Assembly (NCBI GenBank): GCA_023974075.1 | Contig: JAMFTG010000718.1 | Location: forward strand, 39,321-103,320 | DNA length: 64,000 nt | From: Chaenocephalus aceratus | Lineage: Eukaryota > Chordata > Actinopteri > Perciformes > Channichthyidae | Direction: 5' to 3' | Part shown: in pieces, positions 47,655 through 61,038 of the stretch | Layout: each line of letters begins with the position of its first letter | How positions within the stretch are numbered: the first letter of the stretch is position 1 | Position numbers and translations under genes: made by a program | The notes under the pieces: model-generated | The model's database searches: none | What the model saw: the letters and a program-made list of their open reading frames with translations, nothing else | Told to the model about the DNA's origin: nothing

Positions 47655-48985
47655 AGTAGAAGTACTCAGATATGGTACTAGAGTAAGAGTAGAAGTACTC
47701 AGATCTTGTACTTGAGTAAGAGTAGAAGTACTCAGGTGTTGTACTTGAGTAAGAGTAGAAGTACTCAGATCTTGTACTTGAGTAAAAGTAGAAGTACTCA
47801 GATCTTGTACTTGTAGTAGAAGTACTCAGATAATGTACTAGAGTAAAAGTAGAAGTACTCAGATCTTGTACTTGAGTAAAAGTAGAAGTACTCAGGTCTT
47901 GTACTTGAGTAAAAGTAGAAGTACTCAGGTCTTGTACTTGAGTAAAAGTAGAAGTACTCAGATATTGTACTTGAGTAGAAGTAGAAGTACTCAGGTCTTG
48001 TACTTGAGTAAAAGTAGAAGTACTCAGGTCTTGTACTTGAGTAAAAGTAGAAGTACTCAGATATTGTACTTGAGTAAAAGTAGAAGTACTCAGATCTTGT
48101 ACTTGAGTAGAAGTAGAAGTACTCAGGTCTTGTACTTGAGTAAAAGTAGAAGTACTCAGATCTTGTACTTGAGTAGAAGTAGAAGTACTCAGGTCTTGTA
48201 CTTGAGTAAAATTAGAAGTACCGTACTTTTCGGACTATAAAGCGCACCTGCATATAAGCCGCCGCAGCAGCTAATTGTCCGTCTGTCTTGCTCTCGTTCC
48301 GTCTCTCGGTTCCACTTTTACTTTGGCGCGCTACCTGTCTCACTCTTTTCCGGCCTCCAGCTTTTCCTGCTGGAGCCCGCCCCTTAGAGGTGGCGGGCGC
48401 GGACCGGTCCTAGAGCCCATAGTGTTAAAGGTGGTTAATTTTACCTGTAAAATCCATAGATTTAGGAGGTTCCCTAGTGGCCGTTAGCTGTACAACAAAA
48501 ATGGGGGAAAAAGTCGCGGCTTATAGTCCGAAAAGTACGGTACTCAGATTTTGTACTTGAGTTAAATTAGAAGTACTCAGATCTTGTACTTGAGTAAAAG
48601 TAGAAGTACTCAGATCTTGTATTTGAGTAAAAGTAGAAGTACTCAGATCTTGTACTTGAGTAAAATTAGAAATACTCAGATCTTGTACTTGAGTCAAAGT
48701 AGAAGTACTCAGATCTTGTACTTAGTAAAAGTAGAAGTACTCAGATCTTGTACTTGAGTAAAATTAGAAATACTCAGATCTTGTACTTGAGTCAAAGTAG
48801 AAGTACTCAGATCTTGTACTTGAGTAAAAGTAGAAGTAGTCAGATCTTGTACTTGAGTAAAAGTAGAAGTACTCAGATCTTGTACTTGAGTAAAAGGAGA
48901 AGTACTCAGATCTTGTACTTGAGTAAAAGTAGAAGTACTCAGATCTTGTACTTGAGTAAAAGTAGAAGTACTCAGATTGTAGGAA
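47655..48985 (+). repeat. 33-bp minisatellite, split by a MITE
   Basis: The unit is agtagaagtactcagatctt plus gtacttgagtaaa (33 bp). Variants are caggtc, cagata, gagtaga and aaattaga. About 30 units lie on the two sides of the MITE at 48221-48540. Because 33 is a multiple of 3, a YLSKSRSTQIL-type frame runs through it, an artefact. The array leads into a terminal region at 49320-49436 that looks like the end of a hAT-like element. Confidence 0.95.
48221..48540. mobile_element. Mariner-like MITE inserted in the 33-bp array
   Basis: The left end is CCGTACTTTTCGGACTATAA, and the right end is its exact inverse apart from the inner bases (ttatagtccgaaaagtacgg). It is flanked by TA on both sides (48219-48220, 48541-48542). 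Removing the element and one TA restores gaagTActcag, the array's own sequence. TA duplication is the Tc1/mariner signature. No transposase in 320 bp. Confidence 0.95.
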
Positions 48986-48989
48986 TACT

Positions 48990-49436
48990 CTGTTACAGTA
49001 AAAGTCCTGCATTCAAAATGTTCCTCAAGTGAAAGTAGAAAAGTATTCTCATCAAAATATAGTGAAAGACAGTAAGTAAGTAAGTCGTTGTGCAGATTGG
49101 TCCATTTCAGAATAATATATATGATATATTTTATAATGATTGATCATGAAAGTGTTCTCAAAGCTGGTGGAGGTGCAGCTAGTCTGAAGTACTTTGTAGA
49201 CTGCAGGGTAGCTGGTGGATTTACTCCAGGTGGAACTAAAGTCTGATTCAACACTTGATTATATTTCACATCATTCATCCACATCTGTGAAGTAACTAAA
49301 GGTATTAAATACATGTAGTGGAGGAAAAGTACACCATTTACCTCTGAATTGGAGTGGAGTAGAAGTACACAGTCGCAACAAATTATCTCAAAATGTTACT
49401 TAAGTACAGTACTTGAATACGTGTACTTAGTAACTT
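48990..49436 (-). mobile_element. Right end of a hAT-like element carrying the 33-bp array
   Basis: The stretch ends gtacttagtaacttcccaca then tctg (inverse CAGATGTGGGAAGTTACTAA), similar to the CAGAGATGGGAAGTAGTGG terminus of copies A and B but a different subfamily. A partial second copy of the part with agtacaccatttacctctga lies at 49660-49800. The left terminus could not be placed. Confidence 0.55.
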
Positions 49437-50520
49437 CCCACATCTGAAATCAGATATGACTGCAAGTCATGTGATCATTTCTTCGTATTTGATCCTTCAT
49501 CTTGGCCTCAGGAAATCAAAGTTTTGGAGAAAGCAAATCGGAGGCTTAATCGGTGACAGGGAAGTGCATCTGCAGGACCTTCATCATCTACCATGCAAGA
49601 AGTGTAAATACAGGACAGTGAAGGAGACACTGAGGAGGACAGCGAGGAAGACATGTCGTGGAGTAAAAGTACACCATTTACCTCTGAATTGTAGTGGCGT
49701 AGAAGTGCACAGTAGCAAATAATCAAAATCCTCAAGTAAAGTACAAGTACATTCTATTTAAGAACAGTACTTGAGTAAATCTATATAGTTACTTTACCCT
49801 GCTGTCAGTAGCTGCAGTTCTTAGGTACTAACCAAGTGCTCAGGTGAAGGAGGCTGGAGGATGCTTCCTGCGTGGATAGCATCTTTAATTTCACCGAGAG
49901 AAGGTGGCGTGTCTTTTGGGAACTGAGAGGACGACAGCTGAGTCTGTGTGTCCTGGCCGGACGCTCTGAGGTCACAGCGAGGTTCCTCTCACAGCTCGAG
50001 TGCGATCAAAGCATGATGGCGCCTCAGAGACCTCCTGACACCTCAGAGCACGTCCCTCGCATCGTTCTACGGGGCGTTTTATCGCCCGCCGGATCCTGAG
50101 GCCCGGAGCAGAGGGGTCGCTGTGTGACAGGGTTTTTAAAGGGCAGATGCACCCCTGAGGAACAACTGTACGTCTTAGTAGAGGAAGGGGAGGGTGCCGG
50201 GGTATCAGAGAGGAAGTATCAAACCAAAGAGACTTTTGGATAACACATTGAGTGATCAGAAAAATATATATGTTGCCTTCATAAAGGAGCAACAATTAAG
50301 AAACCAAAAGGATATTATTAATATTATCAGAACTAAACCAATGTTGTGCCATTTTACGCTTCCGAGCTGATGGAAATGTCATATCAGAGAGCTCTGCACA
50401 AAAGGTCATGTCAATGCAATGGCAATGAGTTATTGAGATATTACAATCTGGACCAACCAGCAGAAGGCGATTTCCATATCTAAAGTTATGCTGTTAGCTT
50501 GTGTTAGGCGCCCCCCACTA
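49437..50520. other. Intron with a partial repeat copy
   Basis: A partial copy of the preceding hAT-like end is at about 49660-49800 (acaccatttacctctgaatt). The rest is unrecognised. An 88-codon frame at 49456-49722 runs into this copy and is not supported. Confidence 0.5.
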
Positions 50521-50640
50521 ACCGTCGGTTCTTTTCAGTCGTGTCGACACCTTTTCGGTCGAAAACCCACCGATTCCACATGTCGAATCGGTGGGTTTTC
50601 GACCGAAAAGGTGTCGACACGACTGAAAAGACCCGACGGT
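50521..50640. repeat. Long perfect palindrome, 46-bp arms, 8-bp loop
   Basis: The left arm 50531-50576 (cttttcagtcgtgtcgacac then cttttcggtcgaaaacccac cgattc) is perfectly inverted at 50585-50630, around the loop cacatgtc. With one mismatch the arms extend to 50521 and 50640 (56 bp each). It lies just after gcgccccccactaa and before tgcgggacacaccaa. No duplication was defined. It may be the core of a folding MITE. Confidence 0.97.
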
Positions 50641-50943
50641 GCGGGACACACCAATCTGACAGGGCGACAGGACGCTCATCAACGGCCAAAATCGGCTTGG
50701 TGTGTCCGGGGCTTTATACTCTTGATTAGTCGGTCAAATAAATCACTCTGATTGGCCGTTCAGCTAGCGAATCAGTGCATGAGAAGCGAAACGGAAGTGA
50801 GGGACCCAAACAAACGATTAAGAAGGCAAATCTGAGGTTTCATTGAACTCCAGCTCTCGACTCAGGTTCGGGAAAGCCCCGTGAGCTTCTCGCTGTAGAG
50901 GGAACATGGAACACGCCATTTGTTGTTTGTTTATATCACGCAG

Positions 50944-51114
50944 TCTGTTCTTCTTCTCTCGCGAGTACACTGCAGAGCAACTATTTCAAGTATACTACGT
51001 CATAGAGTGGCGCAGAATGCTGGGCATTTAAACAGTCCTTCGGCGCCACTCGATGACGTAGTATACCTGAAATAGTCGCTTTGCAGCAGTTTTACTCGCG
51101 ATTGAGAAACGGCC
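50944..51114. mobile_element. Palindromic MITE related to 39986-40354
   Basis: Arms 50959-51013 (tcgcgagtacactgcagagc, aactatttcaagtatactac, gtcatagagtggcgc) and 51043-51101 are inverted with several mismatches around a 29-bp loop. The right terminus gattgagaaacggcc is the inverse of the GGCCGTTTCTC end at 39986. The inner word actatttcaagtatactacg also matches that element. The left terminus is decayed. Confidence 0.75.
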
Positions 51115-51672
51115 ACTCTTCCGGTTGTTGCCTCTTTTGAATGACGAATACACACTACCGCCGCCTGCTGGTGAGGAGAGTTATTGCCACTCACGCGTGC
51201 CAGATACAGAGTCCTGTCCTCTCGTGCAGAACGCAGAGTCGTCAGCTGCAGTTTACGTCATGTATTCCATCACCTTCCTTTGTCAGTGCCACTTCGTTGA
51301 GGTGGGCTTGTTGTGTCGGGCCCCTCAGGCAGACAACACCCATTTAGGACAACGAGAATATGAGCATTGTGTGTTTCTTCCTTTTTATCTTAGTGCAGAT
51401 TGGCTGTGTTAGCTGTCTGCCTCTGAAAGCCCGCGGTGCCTCACAGATGCCGGGCTTCTAGATGCGGTTTTCAAGGTAGACAGCTTGTCAAGATGAGTGA
51501 CAGGTGCTGTAGCGGGAATTAGACCGTCGGAGGGAGAGGAGGCGGGTGTTACACCACTCTGTCTGCACCAAGACAAAAAGGCACGTTGTTCATGTTATAT
51601 GTATTCAATACGTTTTCACATCACGATAAAGCAAACAAACATGTTTCCAAGTGACGGATTATATGGATTATA
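51115..51672. other. Intron, no feature recognised
   Basis: No gene or repeat structure is recognised. Confidence 0.5.
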
Positions 51673-51694
51673 TTAAAGGTCACCTGTTATAAAA

Positions 51695-53650
51695 AAAATC
51701 CTCTTCTTCATGTCTCTTCTACATCAACATGTGTCCCCTCTTCTTCATGTCTCTTCTACATCAACATGTGACCCCTCTTCTTCACGTCTCTTCTACATCA
51801 ACATGTGTCCCCTCTTCTTCACGTCTCTTCTACATCAACATGTGTCCCCTCTTCTTCATGTCTCTTCTACTGTACATCAACATGTGTCCCCTCTTCTCCA
51901 TGTCTCTTCTACATCAACATGTGTCCTGTTATGGAAATATACGGCTCCCAAACACGGCTCTGGAGAGTACAAGTCAAATGATCAAAACAAATAAATGGTG
52001 AATCGAGAAAAGCTGTCTTTTGGTTATTTATTTGAAGCTTCAAATAAATGATACAATAATATAATAATGTCACAAGTCGCACAGAGTATAAGATAGTCTG
52101 CGCGAGAGTGCGCAGATCAATGGAAAAGCAAAGGTTATATAGAACCCCAGTGGGAACGTGAGAAATCTGGATTCACACAGTCACATATTGTTATTAGACA
52201 TCTGGCCTTCAAAGGGAGATAGCATAACGGTTCTCAGAGCAGGGAAGTTCGTGTGTGTCTGTGTGAGTCTCTTAGTAGCCACAGCAGCTCTTTGGCCTTG
52301 AAGGAGAGGAAGAAGAGATATATAATAATAGTAAGAATATATCAGGAAATGAGAAGCATTTGGTTTAAGCATATGAAAGAAATGAAAAAGGATGATAATA
52401 ACTAAAAATTTCCACTACAGTCCCCTCTTCTCCATGTCTCTTCTACATCAGCATGTGTCCCCTCTTCTTCATGTCTCTTCTACATCAGCATGTGTCCCCT
52501 CTTCTTCATGTCTCTTCTACATCAGCATGTGTCCCCTCTTCTTCATGTCTCTTCTACATCAGCATGTGTCCCCTCTTCTTCATGTCTCTTCTACATCAGC
52601 ATGTGTCCCCTCTTCTTCATGTCTCTTCTACATCAGCATGTGTCCCCTCTTCTCCGTGTCTCTTCTACATCAGCATGTGTCCCCTCTTCTTCATGTCTCT
52701 TCTACATCAGCATGTGTCCCCTCTTCTTCATGTCTCTTCTACATCAACATGTGTCCCCTCTTCTCCATGTCTCTTCTACATCAACATGTGTCCCCTCTTC
52801 TTCATGTCTCTTCTACATCAGCATGTGTCCCCTCTTCTTCATGTCTCTTCTACATCAACATGTGTCCCCTCTTCTTCATGTCTCTTCTACATCACCATGT
52901 GTCCCCTCTTCTCCATGTCTCTTCTACATCACCATGTGTCCCCTCTTCTTCATGTCTTCTTCTACATCAACATGTGTCCCCTCTTCTTCATGTATCTTCT
53001 ACATCAGCATGTGTCCCCTCTTCTTCATGTCTCTTCTACATCAACATGTGTCCCCTCTTCTTCATGTCTCTTCTACATCAACATGTGTCCCCTCTTCTTC
53101 ATATCTCTTCTACATCAACATGTGTCCCCTCTTCTTCATGTCTCTTCTACATCAACATGTGGCCCCTCTTCTTCATGTCTCTTCTACATCAACATGTGTC
53201 CCCTCTTCTTCATGTCTCTTCTACATCAACATGTGTCCCCTCTTCTTCACGTCTCTTCTACATCAACATGTGTCCCCTCTTCTTCATGTCTCTTCTACAT
53301 CAACATGTGTCCCCTCTTCTTCATGTCTCTTCTACATCAACATGTGTCCCCTCTTCTTCATGTCTCCTCTACATCAACATGTGTCCCCTCTTCTTCATGT
53401 CTCTTCTACATCAACATGTGTCCCCTCTTCTTCATGTCTCCTCTACATCAACATGTGTCCCCTCTTCTTCATGTCTCTTCTACATCAACATGTGTCCCCT
53501 CTTCTTCATGTCTCTTCTACATCAACATGTGTCCCCTCTTCTTCATGTCTCTTCTACATCAACATGTGTCCCCTCTTCTTCATGTCTCTTCTACATCAAC
53601 ATGTGTCCCCTCTTCTTCATGTCTCCTCTACATCACCATGTGTCCCCTCT
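51695..53650 (+). repeat. 37-bp minisatellite, about 39 units in two blocks (copy 2)
   Basis: Same unit as at 10902-11550. Units near 52440-52850 carry catcagcatg where others have catcaacatg, and a few carry catcaccatg or single changes (tgtatctt, catatctc, tggccc). Variant units are therefore clustered, as expected from local duplication. The solo LTR splits the array at 51927-52419. Confidence 0.97.
51927..52419. mobile_element. Solo LTR inside the 37-bp array
   Basis: A 493-bp unit beginning TGTTATGGAAAT and ending ATTTCCACTACA (TG...CA, with inverted ends TGTnnnGGAAAT) interrupts one repeat unit. GTCC is duplicated at 51923-51926 and 52420-52423. Removing the insert and one GTCC restores the array sequence catgtgtcccctc. 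Length, TG/CA ends and the 4-bp duplication fit a solo LTR left by recombination of an LTR retrotransposon or endogenous retrovirus. It holds an aataaa-type word, and no internal coding region remains. Orientation is not decided. Confidence 0.88.
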
Positions 53651-54083
53651 GTGGAAAGAGACTCTGAAAGTTTCAGGAACAAAGATTTTCTCTCTTTTTG
53701 ATCCATTTCTATAAAAACCTGTCTGAAATTGAGCTGATCAGATTTTAGCCACTTTATGATGTCATAACGATGTGTTGTCTTGTGTAACCATTAGCCAATC
53801 AGCAACCAAGGTACCCCCCCCCACCTTATCACCTGAATCTCCTCCTAGAGCTCCATTGAGTTATTTGTAACCAAGTCTCTCTCAGAGGGGCGTGGGGAGG
53901 GGCTCCTTATCTTCATAAGTAACAGACAGAGAATCAGCACGTTGGAAACAGTTCTGAAACAGAGGGGGTTATGGGTAATGCTGCAATGATCTGTTTGGTG
54001 TTTCAGCCAATCAGAGACAGGCTCTGGATATATCTGAGACCTGTGATATATTGATGAGAAACAGTATGATAGGGAACCTTTAA

Positions 54084-56248
54084 ATGATGGAATAATGCAA
54101 CGGAGTAGAAGTAACAGAAGTACATCCCAGTGTACTTTGCAAAGGAAAACGGTCTGTTCAAAAGCAGAAAGAAGACTCGACTGTAAAGGCAAATCTTTGC
54201 AGGAAGCCATTGTTTCGCCCTTTGTGACTTTTCAGCAGGGCGTCAGTGTCAAAGATAGCTTTGCAATCAGCCGCCGAGTTGAGCAATCACCAGTGTGTCC
54301 ATGAGGAGGGTTTCCATTTGAAAAGATGTGAGCTTAATTTCAGAGTACATGGTGGAGATAAAAGAAAATTCTGCTTTTCTATTCTCTCCATCCATTTTCC
54401 ACGGCGCCATAATCAGTGTGTGGCATTCCCATTAGCTATTTTTACCGTTACAACGTGAGGAAAATCAAGGAAGTACTTTACCTTTAGGACTGTGCCATAA
54501 TGTAGGAAATAGACTAGCAGAACAGACCACACTGTTCTACTTCTGCAGCCACTCGTAATGTCCTACTTGATTTCTTCAAATTCATCACCGAGGACTGGAA
54601 GAGTAATGGCGATGTAAGAAAACAAAGTCCACGAGGGACGTGTACTACATCATTCAGATTTAACACCGCCATCTGTTTGGCGGGTGGCGAGTGCCTCAGA
54701 CGGAGCCCTTTACAGGAGTGATGGATACGTTGGAGAGGCAGGGTCTTTACCTGCGGAGAAGTAGGTCTGGAATTGATGTTTGATGAAAGAGACGCACTCG
54801 CCTCCCGTGGTGACACACCTGCGCTTCGGAGCGATGTGTGGTTCTTGTCTCTCGGCCGGTGAAGTTCGGGGAGAGACGGAAAACCAGCGGACGCCTGCCG
54901 CTAATTAATGTCAAATCAAAAGCTGACCTATTTAGAAAGGCAAGGCGCTTTCACACCTATCACGGGGCAATATCCCCCCCCCCCCCCCCCCTCCAGCCGG
55001 CTCTGGTGTTTCAGACTTCCAGCTGTGCACTTCTGACAAGGCGACGCTGTGCTTTGGAATCAGTGATGTGATACATGTGGAATGTACTCGGAGCTGGAGA
55101 GGGCTTTTCTTTTATCTCGTACCGCCTTACTTTCAATCGGCCACGTTTATTTATTTTAGTTGAAGGAAGCTAAAATATTAAAAGTGTCGTCCGTTATAAC
55201 TCAATGTCATGGTGGTTATCTGAGATGGCAAAAGTGCACACTTCCTTTATTCGAGTAGAAGTACAGATACCTGTAATGCCTCCATCGGACTCCTTTGTTT
55301 ACTTCTGGAACATCGTGACATCACAATGTAACACTTGCGCTTCTATTAGCTGGAGCTCCAACGCATTGTACATGATAGGCTAAGAGCTGGGACCAAAAGA
55401 GGCAAAACTTGACAGTGTCTTCCACACAGGTCGCACGTGTTGGCTGGTGACATGGGAATTGTAGTCTTTTAAAGTCCCTTGACTACAACAGTCACTACGA
55501 GGTGGTAACATGTGGCCTTTTAAGACAGAACTGGCACATCCACGTATAGTACTTCATTGAACATGAATAACTGGCAACGGGTTTTTTATTTTCAGTCCAG
55601 GCGTAGTTCTGATTGATGTTGCTGTTGGTGCAGCAGGAGCCGTCACACTTTTGTCCACATGATGCGGAATTTTACCGGAGACTTTGACCTTCGGGAAATG
55701 TCTCCAGTCTCCGTAATTGAGAAGAGAAGGTAACTACGGAGAGAAGTTGTGTAGCCATATTGACAAAATGTCACCTCAGAAATTAGAGGCGCCTAACAGC
55801 TTTTGTTGCACTCCTTCCCTGTTGTGCACAGAGAAGGTTTCCACTGGCAGCTCCGAACACAGCGGACTGCTATTATGTGTCCTTCCTGTTTAAGTCGGAA
55901 TCTTTTTTGAGACGAAAAGTGGAATTAAATGCGGGGGAAACAAGCGGACAGCCACGTCTCCGCACAGCTGCAGCATCCAGGTGTTTGTTATTTGTTATTG
56001 TCCAATATGACTCTGAGCTTTACAGGAAAACCCAAGATCACCCAGTCTCTCACATGTAACCCGTGTGTCTGCGGGCAGCTGGGCGTTCTGGCAAATTGAT
56101 TTTCCGACGTTGGTAAAAATGGATGTGTTTTTGAAAGCGACCGCTCTGGAATACACCCCTCAATGTTGGCATGGAGAGAGATGTAATTATTTAGCATCCT
56201 GGTTTTGTCTCGGGGTTTGAAGAGCCAACACAGGCATTGAGCTGCCAC

Positions 56249-56249
<1 letters not shown>
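54084..56249. other. Intron with one element fragment
   Basis: Mostly unrecognised. At about 55290-55395 (ctttgtttacttctggaaca, cttctattagctggagctcc, gtacatgataggctaagagc) is a piece related to 26420-26510 and, inverted or partly so, 41600-41660. A C run of about 25 lies at 54966-54991. Confidence 0.5.
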
Positions 56250-56292
<43 letters not shown>

Positions 56293-57204
56293 CTCTCTCT
56301 CGCTCAATTCAATACAATTCAATTCAAAGGGGCTTTTTTCTCTCTCTCTCTCTCTCTCTCGCTCGCTCGCTCGCTCGCTTTCTCGCTCTCTCTCGCTCGC
56401 TCGCTCGCTCTCTCGCTCTCGCTCTCTCTTTCGCTCTCTCGCTCTCGCTCTCTCTTTCGCTCTCTCGCTCGCTCTCTCTCGCTCGCTCTCTCTCGCTCGC
56501 TCTCTCTCGCTCACTCTCTCTCTCGCTCTCTCTATCTATCTCTCGCTCTCTCGCTCTCTCGCTCTCGCTCTCTCTATCTATCTCTCGCTCTCTCTCTCTC
56601 TCGCTCTCTCTCTCTATCTCTCTCGCTATCTCTCGCGCTCTCTCGCTCTTGCTCTCTCTTTCGCTCTCTCTCTCGCTCGCTCTCTCTTTCGCTCTCTCGC
56701 TCTCTCTTTCGCTCTCGCTCTCTCGCTCGCTCTCTCGCTCGCTCTCTTGCTCGCTCTCTCGCTCGCTCTCTCTCTCTCTCGCTCTCTCTCGCTCTCTCTC
56801 TCGCTCTCTTTCTCGCTCTCTTGCTCTCTCTCGCTCGCTCTCTCTCGCTCTCTCTCGCTCTCTCGCTCTCTCTCTCTCTCTCGCTCTCTCTTGCTCTCTC
56901 GCTCTCTCTTGCTCTCTCTCTCTATCTCTCGCTCGCTCTCTCTTTCACTCTCTCTTTCGCTCTCACGCTCTCTCTCTCGCGCTCTCTCGATCTCTCTCGC
57001 TCTCTCGCTCTCTCTCCCTCTCTCTCTCTCTCGCTCTCTCTCCCTCTCTCTCTCTCGCTCTCTCTCGCTCGCTCTCTCTCGCTCGCTCTCTCTCGCTCTC
57101 TTGCTCACTCTCTCTCTCGCTCTCCCTCTCTCTCTCGCTCTCTCACTCTCTCTAGCTCTCTCTCGCTCTCTCGCTCTCGCTCTCTATCTCGCTCTCTCTC
57201 TCTC
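56250..57204 (+). repeat. (CT)n-rich tract, 0.95 kb
   Basis: An almost unbroken pyrimidine run of CT with CGCT, TTGCT and CTAT variants. It is broken near 56305-56340 by a short island (caattcaatacaattcaatt then caaaggggctttttt) that resembles a retroposon tail. In transcript orientation it is (CU)n. Ser/Leu frames on + and Glu/Arg frames on - are artefacts. Such a purine/pyrimidine mirror tract can form triplex DNA. Confidence 0.97.
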
Positions 57205-59002
<1,798 letters not shown>

Positions 59003-59010
59003 ATGTAGGG

Positions 59011-59580
59011 CGCATGTGTCAAACTCGAGGCCCGGGGGCCAAATCAGGCCCGTGGTGGATTTAATTTCGGCCCGCAGGATCATTTCTAATTCCTATTAGA
59101 TCTGGCCCGCCGGTATATTGCACCTTCCCTCCATCCTGAGGGTCTCCTCAGCTCAGAGCCTGACCCCAAACATTGATGACCCTGCCCCCGAGATGAGAGG
59201 CCAAGTGTCTGAGCTAGCATCTCAGAGCAGCAACCTGACTTTAATGGATGCTTCCTTCTGCTCTTTCTCTCACGACAGCAGGGCATGTTGGTTTTCTCTT
59301 TGAGGGGATAGTTTTGTTGAAGCTGCTGTTGGCCTGTGGGGAAATGTACTCATAAGAAGTGACTCTGGAGAAGCTGCAGATAGAGCCGTAAGAAATGAAT
59401 GCAACTGATTATTTAATGTTGTTTTTATTGGCTATAATTTAAGCTTTGTTAGTTCCAGGTTTAATATGTGCAATAAGTTCATTTCAATAAGTGTTGCAAT
59501 AAACATTGAACCAGTCCGGCCCTCGACGAGTACCCATTTTTTTATTTTGGCCCACTGTGTATTTGAGTTTGAAACCCCTG
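59011..59580. mobile_element. hAT (Charlie-type) MITE, 570 bp
   Basis: The left end cgcatgtgtcaaactcgagg then cccgggggccaaatcaggcc, and the right end gagtttgaaacccctg (inverse CAGGGGTTTCAAACTC), are inverted. It is flanked by ATGTAGGG (59003-59010) and ATCTAGGG (59581-59588), an 8-bp duplication with one mismatch. Same family as 31120-31653 by the gtgtcaaa end and the ggcccgggggcc-type inner block. No transposase. Confidence 0.85.
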
Positions 59581-59588
59581 ATCTAGGG

Positions 59589-60425
59589 AAACCCACCCTT
59601 AAAGATTGGCTGTTTATTCTAATAATTATTCAAATTAAAGCCACATGTGTAATAAAATAATCCAAATATACTGCATGACGTCCGTCTAACATGTTTTTTG
59701 TTTTCTTGGTCAATTTGCTAGCTTAGATTAAACACATAGCAACTGACACATGTAGCTTTATCAAACAGCTAGCATGTATAGTAGGACTTCTAATACGAGC
59801 ACCTCTCAGAGAAATTTAGAAAAACACTCAGAGGTACATCTTCAATTTGTTGGAAGAGGAAAGACTGATGTGAAGACTGATACAAACCGTCATTACTGTG
59901 CAGCTCCTCCCTGCAGCAGCTCCTGCTCAGTGAAAGCAGACTTAAGAGCGGACAGAATTAGCAGAGATCGATTTCCTGGAGTGCTGCAAACTGTGGTGTA
60001 ATTCGATAGAGGAGCGGAGTGTCTCAGACTCTCAGACCTGCCGTTGGGCTTTTCAACATCACACCGCAAAAAGCTCCTCGAGTAACGGGAGTGAAATGTC
60101 CTCCGTTACGATGAGTTAGAAAAAGTGGTGGGGGGACTTTTTTCAGATAAAGAAAAAAAACACGGCTGCATGAATCGCCCCGCGCAAACAATTCATACAT
60201 GAATACAAATGCTTGCAATTGTTTTTAACAACTAGTGCAGTATCTATGCTGCAAAGCGGGAGCACCGCATGCTTTACTTTTCTCTATTGACTAATTGTAG
60301 CGGCAACATCTCCCTATGAGTTATGCCAAAGCTTGCTCTTTGCTGTGACGCGTTCCAAGTAAGAGTCCGTAGTCATTTGTAGTCCATGGTGTTTAATAAA
60401 GACGAAAACAAACAATATACAACTC
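59589..60425. other. Intron, no feature recognised
   Basis: No gene or repeat borders are recognised. Confidence 0.5.
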
Positions 60426-60433
60426 CAGACCAC

Positions 60434-61030
60434 TAGCTGTACCCGAATATCCGAATATTCGTTCGTTGGAGTACTATTCGGGTTTCAATTTCGTTATTCG
60501 GATATTCGTTTTTTTTGGTTCGTTCAAATTGAATTTATTGAAATCTCCAATATCAACGTAAGAGCTGGTGCCTCTTCGGGGGGTGCTAACACTTAACCAT
60601 AAACGTTATCGTTTACTTTCTCCGTCTTTATAAGTAGATATGACTTTTCTCCGTTAGTCTCCGTCACGTTGTTTCCATAGCAACAACAACTTCCTGTCAA
60701 CAGCGCTACCTCTCCTTCAAAATAAAAGCATATACAAAATAGGAAGCCAAGCCAAATTACACTTAAGACGTATACAACTGCAACGAAAGTAACAAACACG
60801 ATGCGATATCCTTTTCAATTTCAAAGAACACGAATTGGGTTACATTAACAAATAACTATAAAACAACAATACTGTAGAATAACAAAATGAATGCCGTGAA
60901 TAAACCGAAATACACGTGTTGAAGCGGAACGCTGCTGATTACTACGCACCCCCCCCCCCGTGCACGGGCCGAATATTCGATTACTACCGAAAAATCCGGA
61001 GCCCGAAAATTGGTATTCGGGACATCCCTA
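60434..61030. mobile_element. hAT-like MITE, 597 bp
   Basis: The left end TAGCTGTACCCGAATATCCG and the right end (inverse TAGGGATGTCCCGAATACC) are inverted. Flanks CAGACCAC (60426-60433) and CACACCAC (61031-61038) match 7 of 8. The interior repeats gaatattcg and tattcggatattcgtt near both ends. No transposase. Confidence 0.85.
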
Positions 61031-61038
61031 CACACCAC

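Larger units (their letters stand above)
51677..54079 (+). mobile_element. TTAA-flanked element with 37-bp array and solo LTR (copy 2)
   Basis: It starts TTAA (51673-51676)|AGGTCACCTGTTAT and ends atgatAGGGAACCT|TTAA (54080-54083). Inside are about six 37-bp units (to 51926), a solo LTR, about 33 more units (52420-53650), then a 430-bp right part. That right part is almost identical to copy 1 (from ctgtggaaagagactctgaa), minus the hAT insertion. No transposase. The exact TTAA on both sides supports transposition of the whole unit. Confidence 0.88.
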
